NCBI RefSeq assembly: GCF_023159225.1
Contig: NC_063168.1
Location: 54,911,398-54,975,397, forward strand
Source of the DNA: Perognathus longimembris pacificus
Lineage: Eukaryota > Chordata > Mammalia > Rodentia > Heteromyidae
Length of the DNA: 64,000 nucleotides
Direction of reading: 5' to 3'
Shown: piece after piece, positions 24,177 through 36,808 of the stretch
Position numbering within the stretch: position 1 is the stretch's first letter
Layout: every line of letters starts with the position of its first letter
Notes under the pieces: generated by a model
The model's database searches: none
Seen by the model: the letters and a program-made list of their open reading frames with translations, nothing else
What the model was told of the DNA's origin: nothing
Translations under genes and position numbers: made by a program

Positions 24177-24685
24177 TCTCTCATAGGAAGCAGAAGCCAC
24201 ATATACAACCTGAAGATTGTCCTAGATATTGACACCATAACTAGAATACCAGGTTTAGATGACCATTTTCCCAAGCTTGGTAGTGATCATTTAGTGATTA
24301 TGTGCAGTGTTTAAAAGAAGCACTGTAATTCATTAAAGAAAATACATAGGAATTCACTGGCAAAGTCCCTCCATTTGACTTTGTTATGGCTCCTAAACTT
24401 TTGCTTATCAAAGAACATGGAACATGGATGAGTCCATTTGGCAAGAATCCCTTACTCTTAATATCCGATAAAACTTGTCTGTGTATCATATTGTTATCTA
24501 TGTACCATTGGGTAAGTTACTTTCTTTGAGTTCAAGGATCTTTCATGTGTTAGTGATAAGTATTTATCATATGACATTCATATGAGGATAAAATGGAAAT
24601 GGAATATTAAATGAAAAGAAAAAAACCTTAGCATATGTTGGGTATTCATACTTCCGAAAATAATAAGACAATCTCATTTTCTTTT

Positions 24686-24896
24686 CTTTTTTTTGACCCT
24701 TTTTTTTTTTGGGCCAGTCCAGGGCCTTGAACTCAGGACCTGAGCACTGTCCCTGGCTTCTTTTTGCTCAAAGCTAGCACTCTGCCACATGAGCCACAGC
24801 GCCACTTCTGGCTATATATGTGATGCTGAGTAATCAAACCCAGGGCTTCATGTGTACGAGGCAAGCACTACTGCCTCTAGGCCATATTCTCAGCCC
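24686..24896 (-). mobile_element. IDL-Geo SINE with 17-bp target duplication
   Basis: Minus-strand dimer with two T runs in its tail (to 24710), Geo to about 24812 and a slightly shortened ID-like half to 24896. Flanks caatctcattttctttt (24669-24685) and caatctaattttctttt (24897-24913) differ at one base. It lies 0.7 kb from the copy at 23790 in the same orientation. Confidence 0.94.
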
Positions 24897-24913
24897 CAAT
24901 CTAATTTTCTTTT

Positions 24914-27429
24914 AACATTGGTATTCATTATTTCATTGACATTAATGTTAGAACCAACTTTTAAACAACCTTACAAGGGAAAGCAATGATACAACTGTAT
25001 TAGAATAGTTGATTACATATTCAATACAGGGGCTCTGAATTAATCCTGAGCATATATTAATATGTGGGTCATCACCAGATGGGCAGCCAAAAATTGAAAA
25101 TTGTTCATAAGGTAAATATAGTTTCCAAATCACCTTGATTGCATTAGTCTTAATTTTGCAGATGTTATGTAAAACTATTGTTTAGTAGTATTAGTCTGAT
25201 AAAATAATGTGCCCACATTATGAAGAAGATGTTTAACTAAATTCTTGAAATCAACATTTATTTGAACACCTTCTGTTAGAAGAGTAAATATGGGTGATTC
25301 TGAGCTTCTATTGGGAACCTTCCAAAGGGCTGAGTAAAACATTATCCATCTTTCTATGAGATCTCCTACAAGCAGTAAAAAGCTCTCCACAGGAGATGAA
25401 AAAATTCTAGCAGAAATGACACTATAATTTAAAAGGAGGGGCTGTATTAATTCAAAGCTAGTTTCAAGGTCCTAGACTTTAGATGGGTGATCATGTGAAA
25501 AAAACACAAGTAAAATTATTTTGTTTTTCTACAATAAAACTGGATAGTAAAGAATAATACAACTTGTTAAGGACTGGATTTATATATGAAGCTTCTGGAG
25601 AGTCAAACTCTCATTCGATTTCCACCAACATTGGCAAGAACAGACACAGATATACACAAGTCTGCATAGACATACACATACACATGCACACAGCATACAT
25701 ACTTGGTCTCACAATGTTATAGATTATAAAGACTATCAGTCACTTTCTGAATCTATGTTAAAGACTTGGTCTTAGTGAATCTTTTTTGGCATCTATAATA
25801 TTCAATGATTTTGTGTTTGGAAAGAAACACTCATGAGGCATGTTTAGGAGTTAAACACATACATCTACTAAGACCACTAAAATGTGTGTAGATTAAAAAT
25901 TGTATCTTAAATATTGAAATACTTTTTAATTCACCTAAGAAATCAAGACTTACAAGCACAAAATCCATTTTTCCAAATCGAAACTTTATTTTATTTTGCA
26001 TAAATGCCAATCTATAGTTACAAGTGTAAATGATCGAATCATCTATCAAATATGATAGAAATCTGTTAAAATATATGATCATTTTGTAATAGTTACAAGA
26101 CATTAACAATATTATTATTGAGAAGAATTGTAATGAAAGAGTTATTAGGATACTGTATTGGCTACTTTTAGTATTATAGTCATCATAGCCATGTTTCATT
26201 TTTGTTGATATTTTAGTGAATTATTGGATTGTTAGTAAGCTTAATAGATCACAAAGATAAATAATGAGAGAGATGCAAATTATTACTTGTCCAAGGAAAA
26301 ACTAGGACATAATAGTTTTCCCTGAGGGGAAAATAAGACACAAAAAAGATGATTTTTCTTCTCTCAGCTCAGAGTATAGTTTTCATAACATTGCCACATA
26401 CCTGCATCGTCCCACTAGAATCTATTAAAACCTAAGAAACTAAGTTTTAAAAATGTTTACTATATATGAATTTATGAGCTGTAAGGAAACAAAGTCATTT
26501 TTTGATCAAAAGATTTAGTAAAGATGGGGGCGCTGCTAGAGTATTAATTTTGTCACCTAAGTGAATTTGCTATACAAAATAATCTTCACTTTTGGTTTTG
26601 ATGGCCTGAAAATACACACAGGATTCAACAAATGGGAAATGTGTTGAGTCATTAAGAATGTCTTGATCTATGAAACCAGAAGTACAAAGTCTACAATATA
26701 GACATAAGTAGAAAAGCAAACATGAAATAATTTTATCACAGATGAAAACACAAGAAAAATTTACTTATTTCAATCTACTTAATAATACTAATAGTAATAA
26801 AAACAATAATAATAATAAACAGAATGAAGAAGAAAGAAAACCCTGACCTGCAAAAGTGGAAGAATAAGAGTATTCAATCAGCTTTCTAACCAAAATATGT
26901 AGCATATGATTGACTATAACCACTCAAAGTAAGACAATAGTTGAAAGTGATCTAGCATTAATGTACTCTGAATCCTCAATAATGTAATGGAGATCTCCAC
27001 AGGTAAGCAATTTTATCCCATAAATCAAGTTTTATAAGACATAAGCACATTACATTAAAAATACACAAAAATGAGAGGGAAACTAAGAGAATCAGCTCCA
27101 GGTTTTTGAGTCTCTACTTCTTCCCATTTTTTTAGGTAATGAGATTAATGTAAGTCATCTTTTCAGACTTCAGCTGTTCACAGGATTTCAACCTTCCCAC
27201 AAGTGTAAAAGAAGTTGTAAGACAAGCGTTCCCATACACATTTCTGATTTTCTGTACTAGCCCAAACTGTATGAGGTTGTTTAAATTCTGCTCACCTTTC
27301 CAGAGCTCAATTTCCATCTTCTTCTTCCAATCCTGGTCTACACATTCCAGCATATTCATAATCAGTACATTATTTTCTATCATCATAGATGAATTTGTTC
27401 ATCTTATTATGGCATGTATTTTTTTCTAG
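24914..27429. other. No gene recognised
   Basis: About 2.5 kb with no named repeat. The longest open frame is 122 codons (25831-26199, minus), strongly AT-biased and hydrophobic by composition, without recognisable domains. AATAAT units occur near 26783-26820. Confidence 0.5.
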
Positions 27430-27752
27430 TGTTGTGGGCTGAATATTTTTGTTGCTTACCATTCATATATTGGATACCTAATCCTCAGTAATTATGTTTG
27501 GAGGTAGAGCCTTTGAGAAACAATCGTAGAGATCTCTCCTTCTCTAAGTACAGGTACTAAGAAAAAGCCAAGAGGACAGAATGCAGGGCTTACCATTTAC
27601 ATACTAGGAAGAAAACACTTATTTGCATCCAATTTTGTGAACAATTTGATCTTAGACATCCCATTCTCATGAACTATGAGAAATAAATTCTTACTTTATA
27701 AGCCACTCAGCATATAGCATTTTGTGGTGACCCTTAAAGCCAACTGAAACAT
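27430..27752 (+). mobile_element. MLT1-like (ERVL-MaLR) LTR remnant
   Basis: Begins TGTTGTGGGCTGAATA, continues with TTTGGAGGTAGAGCCTTTGAG, and near the end has GAACTATGAGAAATAAATTC and TAAGCCACTCAGCATATAGC, then AACTGAAACA. This order and the TG...CA ends fit MLT1-type LTRs of the MaLR group. The family is ancient and non-coding here; no internal region is attached. Confidence 0.65.
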
Positions 27753-28944
27753 ACATTATCTTCACGTCAACAGTGTGTTTATAGTAAAGAAAATATTCTC
27801 CTTGTCTTTAATAAGAATTTTTCTTGTCAATAGTAATAAATAGGTAAATGCTACAATAAAGCTCAGTCTTAACCAAGGTAGAAATAGAATTTGACTATTA
27901 TCTTACTGGAAATGTAAATTAATATTTTTCCTATTGAACACATAGTGGTAATATGCTTTAGAAACAATTTTACATATAAATCTCACCTCTATGAATGTAT
28001 GGCTAGAATTAGAGATACAAAGATTCATTTCCTGCTCAGTTCAGGCCAATTTCCCCATACTTTATTTGTTAAAACAAACACTTGGCTAGCATCTTCAAAT
28101 ATAAAATCAGCAGCAGTGTCTTGGAACATAGCTATGATATCATTTATTGTTCAATATTAGATATGTTATTATAAATTAACTTATCTCCAGCTGGATATTC
28201 ACTTACTAAATCAATAAACACATGCAAAATCCTGCTATATGGCAAATTTACATTTCTATTTCAGAACACTTTCTTCAAATCCAGGGTTGTGTGACTTCTG
28301 CCTACTAGTCTTTAAAATTTGAAAGTCTGATAAGTATCTTGACTTAATGTTGGCTGAACTAGTTTCTTCCTTCCTTCCAAGTTCCAGTTCTATAGTCTGA
28401 GAGATTTAATCCCATCAATCTCTTATACTCCATGAGAAAACAGTGACAAATTCCATCAGCTGGAACTTTATTTGTTTGGTTGCTTCAATTGCTATGGGAT
28501 TTTGAGAAGTCACCAATATTTCTTGCTTAGATTAATGTTGAAACCTGAATGAAACTTCCTCATCCATTCTTGGCCCTTAGGGGCTTGTTCTCAACACATA
28601 TACAGAGTCACATCTTAATAAAGACACACCAATTCAAATGAAAAATACACAGATGATATAAGCAAACATTTTCAAGTCTCTTGTCCATACTTGTGACGAA
28701 AACATAATATCCTCTTGCCTCAAAGAGAAGAGGTCTTGAGCAAAGAAAATATCACCTACAGGATGATATGGTCTCTTTGTTTGTAAGCCCTGAAAATTTT
28801 GTCTGTCCCAGATTCAATAGCCTTGGCTTGATCAAAGGACAATGATGGAGAAAAATCAAGATTTTGACCAAAATTGGAACTGAGATATTGCTATTGATTT
28901 TAGGAGAATATGGTGATGTTTTCCATCTCAAATTATTTTAAACC
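27753..28944. other. No gene recognised
   Basis: Unique-looking sequence. An open frame of 71 codons at 27945-28160 shows no motif. Confidence 0.5.
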
Positions 28945-29266
28945 ACATATTTATATTGCTCCCTGTTGTCAATGTTTTTGATTTTGGTACCCTGTGTCCT
29001 GTATGTATGTTTATCTGATTTGGGGAAGGGAAAGGGAATAACAAAATGGTCAGACATAAGACAAACAATGAACCAATGCAATAGGGATACTCAGAAGACA
29101 CTATGTTGGAAATGAGCAATTTGGAATTGCGTGAGGGAAATTGGGAGAAAAGCAAAGGAAGGGTAACAATGTTCAAAAAGAAACATACTAATTGCCTTAC
29201 TTATGTAATTATAACCCCTCTGTATATCACCTTTACAATAAAGTGAAATATATATATATTTTAAAA
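28945..29266 (+). mobile_element. Old L1 3' UTR
   Basis: Same landmark order as at 23338-23663: TTTTTGATTTTGGTACCCTG, TGTTTATCTGATTTGGGGAA, ATATGTTGGAAATGAGC-like sequence, a G-rich stretch, and CCCCTCTGTATATCACC with CTTTACAATAAAGTGAAAT. The tail is now TATATATATATTTTAAAAAA. Confidence 0.84.
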
Positions 29267-31491
29267 AAGTGTTGAGTTAGGCACTGAATGAACCCATCTA
29301 CCTAGCCTTTGTGATTCATATAAAATTGAACATCTTTCAGGCAAAAGGATTGTGAGTTTACATGAAACAGCCAATATCATTCCTCAAACTGAATCAAAAG
29401 AAGGTATAAAAACAATTCTTTGAATCCACACAAATTACGCATTTTATCAGACTTTGAGGGCTATGATGTTCATCATGTTTAAGTTCTGGAATCAAGTTTT
29501 ATTTGGCTTCTACATTTGTGTTCTTATAAGGTTTAAAGTAAAAACGTATCTCTGAAGGCCATCTATTTGTAAATTAATCGTTCATTTTACTCATGCCTTA
29601 AATAATCCAGTTGAAAGAATTATTAAGGAGTTTTCAATATATAATGACTACATCTTAAAGGAATATTTTTTTTCTTGATTGTGATGTCAAAACTATCAAG
29701 TAGAAGGTGGGAATACTGGGTGAGAAAAAGAATGATTGACATGGCAGTCTCAAAATTTTAAAGGACACTCAATTCATTGGTATTGTTTTACAATTATAGT
29801 GATTGATTTGGTTTAGCCAAATTTGCATGCCTGCTTCTACTAACAATTTAAATATTTGTTATAAAAACCTAAGAATATAGCAAGTTCTTCAAATGTTTAT
29901 AATAAACAGAAACAGAAATCTGTTTTTATGTGGTAGTTTCTATCTCCACCTCAAAGAAAAGAAAAAAAAATCTAAATTAATAGTAGAAAATAGGCAAGAT
30001 TTAATCACAAACATTAACTGATTGAAATTTTTATACTTGTATTTTCAGCCTGAATTGCTGAAATTTAGAATCTCAACTGAAACTGTAGTTAAGATGTTTG
30101 TAATAGGAATGTAAACAGAACCAATTCAGCAACGCTTTAGTGAAATCCTGACAAAACAAGTAGAGTAAATTTCCTCAGTTTTCAGAGAGGCCATTAATAA
30201 TCCAAGGTAGATATTTTATCTCCTCTTGGATTTTAACTGAAAACAAGCCTACAGCCTTTGAGTTGATAGTGACAGGAAATAGGATTTGCAATACCACACA
30301 GATTTATGTATTGATCGACAGGAAACTGCAATTTTCTCAAGAGGTGCTGGCCATAGAATCCTAGCAACCATAAAATGCTGAAAATTCTTTTACAGCTACT
30401 TTTATGGTCGCTTAAATTGATGTAATAGAGTACTGTCAAATCAATTCATTCTCTTAACTCTTGGGCTGTATCATCTTAATTTGAATTGCTGGTGAACCAG
30501 GACATTTGGTTATTATAGGACTGCATACTGTTTGATGTATTAACCAAAAGACTACCCACCTGAAGAATGAAAACCAAAGTAGTAAAAAATGTGAACTGAA
30601 TTCTCCATAAAATGAGCATCATTGAATGATGATGCTGATTTTGCAGGCATGCTGACTACATACCTTTACTAGGCAAAGAATTATCACATACATTTATGTT
30701 CATAAAGGGTTGAAATGGGAGAGATTGGAGCTTATGTAGCAGTTGGTTTCATTGAGTACACTATTTTAAGCATGAATGTCACATTTATGAGGCAAATTTT
30801 CCCTGGCATATGTGCCTTTTATTCTCTTCCAGTTGAAAGACATTTTAGGAAAAAGGATATGTAACATGAATCATCATGTATGAGCAAAACACACAAAGCA
30901 TCCTGCTAATGACTAATTGTAGTTGTTAACCTGTACTGCTTTGCAGGTCCTAAATAAATGCCTAAAATATTTCACAGCATTATGAATAAGTTCTTAGTAT
31001 AAATGAGAGAAGCAAGAGTTGAATACGTATTGTGACCTGCCCAAACCCACAAAATTAATAACCATTGAAACTGGTATTGGCTTCTGTAGAATTGGCCCGT
31101 CTCTGCTGTGAACAGCTATATAGCATGGTATTAAGGTAGTTCATAGGCTGTGACTTTGGAACCTAAATATTCATTTCTCTTCCTGTTACTCAGTGGCTGT
31201 TAGGCATAGCTGACAACCAGAGAGTGAAGAAACTAAATTTCAATAGCAGCCTTTTATTTTGTCACTGAATTTCAAAAATTGTTGTTCATTTCTGTCAAAA
31301 TAAATTAAAAAAATCTTTACTCAGGGAGTAAATTTCTGATTGAAATATATTCCAATGTTGTTTTAGTAATTTATCTCTTGCATTTCCTAAGTATCTGAAG
31401 TGATCTTCTTGGTTTAGATACAGTTTAGATATTAACAAGTGACTTTTCATTGTTGTGGTTATTTTTAATGTACTATGTGATTTTTTTTTTA
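29267..31491. other. No gene or named repeat recognised
   Basis: About 2.2 kb of unique-looking DNA. A short stem-loop (arms agcatcat/atgatgct) occurs at about 30617-30640. Nothing coding is supported. Confidence 0.5.
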
Positions 31492-31807
31492 TTTTTTCAT
31501 TGCATTTTTCTTCCTTATGGTTTAGCCCCTTCATCACTGTATTTGATTTTGGTACCCTGGGTATTGTATATAAATTTACCTGAATTAAGGACAGGAAGGA
31601 GAACATCTAAAGGACAAAAGGCGAACAAGTACAACAGCGATACTTATAAAACAATATGTTGTAAACTAACGGTACAACTTGCAGGGAGGGTGGTTGGGGA
31701 GGTGGGGAAGTGGTAAGAAAATGAGGAAGGTCGTAACAAGTTTGAGAAGAAATACACTCACTACCTTACATATATAACTGTAAAACCTCTGTACATTACG
31801 TTGACAA
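31492..31807 (+). mobile_element. Old L1 3' UTR, host of a nested insert
   Basis: Has CACTGTATTTGATTTTGGTA, TTGTATATAAATTTACCTGA, GGACAAAAGGCGAACAAG, a G-rich stretch, and AACCTCTGTACATTACGTTG, ending in GACAATAAAGTTAAA. A younger L1 tail is inserted into its A-rich end at 31825 in the opposite direction. Confidence 0.86.
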
Positions 31808-31824
31808 TAAAGTTAAATTTTTTT

Positions 31825-32072
31825 CCAAATTTTTATTATCAAACTGATGTACAGAGAGGTTACAGTTTCATACGTTAGGCATTGGATACATTTCTTGTAC
31901 TGTTTGTTACCTTGTCCCTCATACCCCCTTCCTTCCTCCCCCTTTCCCTTCCCCCCCACTCCAGGTGTTCAGTTCACTTACACCAAACAGTTTTGCAAGT
32001 ATTGCTTTTGTAATTGTTTGTCTTTTTTTACCCTGTGTCTCTCAATTTTGGTATTCCCTTTCAATTTCCTAC
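31825..32072 (-). mobile_element. Short L1 insert: 3' UTR only, nested
   Basis: Minus-strand 3' UTR, close in sequence to 61044-61252 (shared CAAATTTTTATTATCAAACT and TGATGTACAGAGAGGTTACA). Flanks taaagttaaattttttt (31808-31824) and taaagttaattttttt (from 32073) match apart from one A, so the target was the tail of the older L1 before it. It extends a little further 5' than the 61-kb copy. The plus-strand open frame 31847-32107 is antisense. Confidence 0.9.
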
Positions 32073-32088
32073 TAAAGTTAATTTTTTT

Positions 32089-34822
32089 AAAAAGAACACA
32101 GAAGTAACTATGTTACTCATCCATCTTATAACCAATTGCAGTACTATGCAATAAAATAAAAATTTTTAAATCAAATGAATTTTCAATGCTATAAGTAAGT
32201 ATAGAATTTGGGGACTTTTAGTTTATTAGCACTCTCAATAGCAAGCATAAGATCATAGTAAATTACTACCTTAATGGTATGGACAATTTTTAACAAGAAG
32301 TGCATTTTGACATTTATAATCAATCAGCACATGTCCATTCGGATTAAGTCAATTCATTATTTCACCAAAGATTCAAGGTCTTGAAAAAAACAACTGATTT
32401 AATATTACAATGAACTCTGAAAGTCACCTTTGGATGCTGTAAACAAGATGAGGGAGAGGAAAAAATTAAAGCAGGACAGAAAACAAATGGAAAAATTTAT
32501 GGGAGACATATGCAGTTATCTCTCAACTGTTTAAAATTCTAGAGAGAAGTCTATCCATTTTATAACTTCTGGATCTCATTTACAGTTGCTTCTAAAGACA
32601 AAGAATGTATTTGATCTTCTAGTTTATTTCAAGGCGATAGCTATAATGGTAACTCAAACTCTACTTCATAACACTATTATGTATGAACCTATATTGCTTT
32701 CTTTAACTATAAGTACTTTTGAAGCCAGACTTACAGATTAATGTAACTAAATTTATTGGAATAGATGATATGTTGCATTAAGTAGATGTTCCATTATGTT
32801 TACCTAGTATGGCCTATCAAGTACAAATAAAATAATAAAATGGGGTATGTAAGCATAGTTTTTGATAACACGTCTTACAGATTTCAGGGAGAAGGTTAAC
32901 CTTTTGCTTGGGTGAGTGCAGGAATGAATTTTTCCCCTAATTCAGTGCAGAGATGGTCACAGTCCTAGCCAATTCCTGTTTCTGCATAGGAGAAAAATGG
33001 AGCGGATGCATCAGTAAGCCAAACCCCAACTCCTGACACACCATGGCTTTGCTACAGTGTGTGTTTATTATTTTAGTATTATTCAATTTGGAGTAATTTG
33101 TCACAGTACTAATGAATACAGGACTGTATTTTCTGTTCCCTGAATTATATATTAAATTACACATTGCATATCTTATTATAGAAAAACAGAACTGGCATCA
33201 TAAATATAAGAGATAATTTTCCTGGAAAAGAATACTTGAATTTGATTTTGCTAGAAAGGTGGTTAGAAGAAAGATGGAAAGGGCAAGTAATATCTAGCCA
33301 TTGTCCAGGAAAAGCTGGTTTTTCCTTATATATAACTGGCTTAAAGACTAAATATAATGGTGAAAATTATGTGATTAAGAGCCTAGGTTTAGTTTCAGAA
33401 TTTGCATACTAAAGCCCATATTAAGTATCTCTAGGTATATAGTCAGAGGGAAATCATGGCATAAAATAGAACACAATAGAATGGTGCTCCTTACAGCTGT
33501 CTACAGTCTGCCTTAATCCATTTTTGTCAATGACGTCTGCATGTAGATTTCATATTTCTCAATATTCAAAGTCTGAGAAGCATTAAACATGTCATAAATG
33601 GACAAAACATTCACAACCACCTTCTGAGGATATAGAATAATACTATAGTATAAAACTAACAGGAAGTTGTTTTGATGAAGTAAATTGACACATGTCAAAA
33701 CAATTGGTACTCAACAAATAAAATGTAAACAAAATTGCAGCATAATGTTTTATACGAAAACAACTAAAGGCTTAAAATTTTATTCTGTATTAAGTAAACC
33801 ATGTGAGAAGCTGAAACAAGACCGGTTGTGAGGATTTACTTTATTTGCAACTAAGATGTTGGTCTGCCACCACTTTATTGACAGTGACAGAAGATAAGAA
33901 TAGCTTTTCTCATCAGTAACAACAACCAGGTTATCACTGGTTCCAGGCCCCTTCACTCCAGAACTCAGGATGAAATAAGTGACACTTCCATGTGCAGAGA
34001 TTATGAAAGAGAAATACAGAGCTAATCATGTGTAGAAATCAAATCTCCAAAGGGGGATGCATAATTTTTATCCTCCTAAGCAATAAACAAACTTGCCTCT
34101 GGCTATGAAGCTGGTATAGTGTCTTCAAGAATTATTTGTTAGATATACTTATTTTCTTTGTGGGGGCAGTACTGGACATTGGACTCACAAGTACAAATAG
34201 GCCTAAGCCTTTCCACCTCCGAGAGCAGATGAGATTAAGCATGTACAGGGAAGCCTGTTGTAGAAAGAACACTTTTTGGAAAGGTGTTTTGGAAAACATA
34301 ACTTGTTCTTTCCTCTGACTGCCATACACAGATGTAAGACAGTGATGAAAATCTGTATCTCATCACTGGTGATTTGAAAATACACACTGAATCAGGCATC
34401 CAGACTGCAGACAATTGGTTGACAGTACATTACACTGATTTCATCAATTGGATTATTTTGTTCAATTTTCAGCACCATGTTTTTGAGACACATTTGAGAA
34501 AGTACAAAACATCTATTTTAAATAATTCAATAGAATACCAAGTCTGGGAAAGAGTTTTCTAGGGAAATTGTTGAACTACAAGTAGAGAAGAACGTATTTC
34601 AAAGAAACCTCCTGGTGACTGCCTGAAGAATTAAGCATCTGTCCTGTAGGGGGAAAAGTGAAATTAGCTTCTTCTCTGTCACTTTCCATTTTTCAGAGCT
34701 GCTACTACTAATTGACAACTCCAAATAAAAGTCCTATTTCTTCAAACACAGCCATAGAATCATTTAGGCTTGAACTGGAATCTCTAGGAATTCAGTAATC
34801 TTTCAAGTCTTGAAAATCATTG
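32089..34822. other. No gene recognised
   Basis: About 2.7 kb. Open frames at 32937-33164 and 34132-34385 (both strands) have no motif and mutually overlap, which argues against any being real. Confidence 0.5.
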
Positions 34823-35115
34823 CTCAAGTGAGATGCCGGTGGCTCACAGCAAGGAGACAGGTATTGGGCACATTGTCGATAGAGGCCAATTCTAGGCTTA
34901 CATATTCTCGAAACACCTTCTCAGTCTCCAGAAAGTTGAAGTACATGCCTGTGATCCTAGCATTATGGGAGGGTAAGATTGGGAAGATCATGGTTCTAGG
35001 CCAGCCTGGGAAGAAAAGTTTGTGAGACCCTTTTGCTTCACTATGACAGAAAGCTGTAAATAGGCAAATTGTGGTCCAGGCATACAGACAGTCAGGAAGT
35101 GAGAACAAGTCTCAG

Positions 35116-35119
<4 letters not shown>
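34823..35119 (+). mobile_element. B1-type SINE split by a 97-base insert
   Basis: The B1 head starts GATGCCGGTGGCTCA (to 34846) and resumes CATGCCTGTGATCCTAGCAT at 34944, going on to AGGCCAGCCTGGGAAGAAAAG. The 97 bases between (34847-34943) belong to no family that I recognise and have no clear duplication at their ends. The B1 is followed by a CA repeat and then an ID-like half. Confidence 0.75.

Positions 35120-35179
<60 letters not shown>
35120..35179. repeat. (CA)n microsatellite inside a B1-ID dimer
   Basis: Thirty uninterrupted CA units between a B1 half and an ID-like half, apparently grown from the A-rich linker. Confidence 0.97.
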
Positions 35180-35181
<2 letters not shown>

Positions 35182-35189
35182 GGGCAGCA

Positions 35190-35290
35190 AGGGGAGAGAG
35201 AAAGGTCTAGAAGTATGGCTCTGCATTAGAGTACTTGCCTAGCAAGTATGAGATCCCGAGTTCAAATCAGTACTGACAAAAATAAATCAT
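35190..35290 (+). mobile_element. ID-like right half of a B1-ID dimer
   Basis: A-box-like and following sequence TGCATTAGAGTACTTGCCTA, then GCAAGTATGAGATCCCGAG and a B-box-like GAGTTCAAATCAGTACTG, with an AAAAATAAAT tail. This right half lacks the extra central segment that defines Geo, so the dimer is an older B1-ID type. Confidence 0.7.
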
Positions 35291-35330
35291 AAGTGATTCA
35301 TTTTAAGAATAAGTGATTCATTTTAAGACC
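35291..35330. repeat. 20-bp tandem duplication
   Basis: The unit aagtgattcattttaagaat at 35291-35310 is repeated at 35311-35330 with only the last two bases changed. It lies just after the SINE tail. Confidence 0.95.
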
Positions 35331-35459
35331 TATAAGAACTCACAGTTCCAAAACAATTAAAGTCATCATGAATTAAGCCTATTCCAAATTTTGTGATATC
35401 TGAAGGGAAAGAAGAAAAAACAATCATTCTTTTCTTTTCTTTAGTAGATTTGAATTTTA

Positions 35460-36115
35460 TGTTTGCATTTCCCTCCCTTCCTCTGTTCATTTTTTGACTT
35501 TTTCATTTGCCTATTCCCCTTGACCCCATCCCCCTGTCTCCTCCACATCTTTGAATACTCAATTCCTCCTGTTTATATTGTTGGACTGTGAGTTAGCCTT
35601 TCTAGAGAATTACATCATTGAGCTCCTCCCGTATCTACCATATTTTGGAAGATTTGATAGTAGATTTAGTAGTAGATTTTAATATACTTGAGTACACTTG
35701 GATTCCACCCTGAAGCATATATCTATAGATTTATAGGTGGATTTTATCTTCCACCTATCGCAGAAAACATATATCTTGTCTCTGGGTTTGACTTACTTCA
35801 CCTAACATGGTTATTTTGTCAGGTTCTTACATTTCCTTGCAAATGATGCAATATCATTCTTGTGAATGGAGAGTAAAATTCCATTTTGTGTATGTACCAC
35901 ATTTTCTTGATCCATTCCTCCATTGAAGGGCATCTAGGCTGGTTCCATACCTTGGCTATGGTGAATGGTGCTGTAACAAACATGATTGTACAGGTCACCC
36001 TACTGTAGCCTAGTTGGTAATCTTTGGATAGATACTCAAGTGAAATTGCTGTATCAAAAGGTAGTTTTATGGTTACTCTTTTGAGAAACTTCCATACTGA
36101 TTTCCAGAGTGGTAT
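35460..36115 (-). mobile_element. L1 3' end: ORF2 C-terminus remnant and 3' UTR
   Basis: The minus strand carries the last part of ORF2 (about 35800-36115; landmarks GAAGGGCATCTAGGCTGGTT and TTCCAGAGTGGTATAATTC on the plus strand) and then a pyrimidine-rich 3' UTR. It is homologous to 13420-14215 and 48640-49150. Frameshifts and stops abound; 5'-truncated. Confidence 0.85.
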
Positions 36116-36567
36116 AATTCAGTCATTCTAAAGCTGTAGTTTTTAGAAGCAAATTGGGAGGAAAATGCCAGGTTCAAATCTGGGAATCATGATTTGCCTA
36201 TGAAACGTGATTGAAACATTTCAATGACACATATGCATATAAATCAGAGTGGAAAAATTAAGCTCAAGTAAATAGTTCTAGAGGAAAGAATGAATACGTA
36301 AAAATGGAACAGAGCTGGTATATAAGACAGTGAAATTATATGTACATGTGTATACACACCACATTCACACAAACACACAAAATAGCCTCTAGATCAAAAT
36401 GAAGCCTATCACATTTGTCTGTGTTTCCAACCTTTGTTACACATTGAAACCACTGAGAAGTTTTAGAAAATATTAATTCCCAAGAATTCAGATAAAATTT
36501 ATCAGATCCATTACCCAAGCACACAGAATTTTTAAATCGTACACAGATAATTAAAACAATCATAATG
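36116..36567. other. No gene recognised
   Basis: Short unique-looking interval between an L1 remnant and a SINE pair. Confidence 0.55.
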
Positions 36568-36795
36568 GAGCTAGGAATGTGGCTTAGTGGAAAAGTGATT
36601 GCCTAGCATGCATGAAGCACTGAGTTTGATTCCTCAGTGCTACATAAGGAGGAAAGGCCGGAAGTGGTGCTATGGCTCAAGTGGTAGAGTGCTAGCCTGG
36701 AGCACAGAGAGACTCAGGGAGTATGCCCAAGTCCTAAGTTCAAGGACCAGGACTGGCAGAAAAAACAAACAAACAAACAAACAACAACAACAAAA
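36568..36795 (+). mobile_element. IDL-Geo SINE, first of a tandem pair
   Basis: ID-like half GGAGCTAGGAATGTGGCTTA to about 36650, Geo half about 36658-36760, then a (CAAA)n/(CAA)n tail. It is more diverged than the copy behind it. The open frames at 36599-36870 read through it. Confidence 0.93.
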
Positions 36796-36808
36796 AAAAC
36801 TACAATGG

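Noticed and set aside
25831..26199. 122-codon minus-strand frame
   Set aside because: Strong Ile, Lys, Asn and Tyr bias matches random reading of AT-rich DNA; no motif or conservation evidence.
27430..27752. Possible full endogenous retrovirus next to the LTR
   Set aside because: No gag, pol or env-like sequence or second LTR can be recognised nearby; only an LTR remnant is supported.
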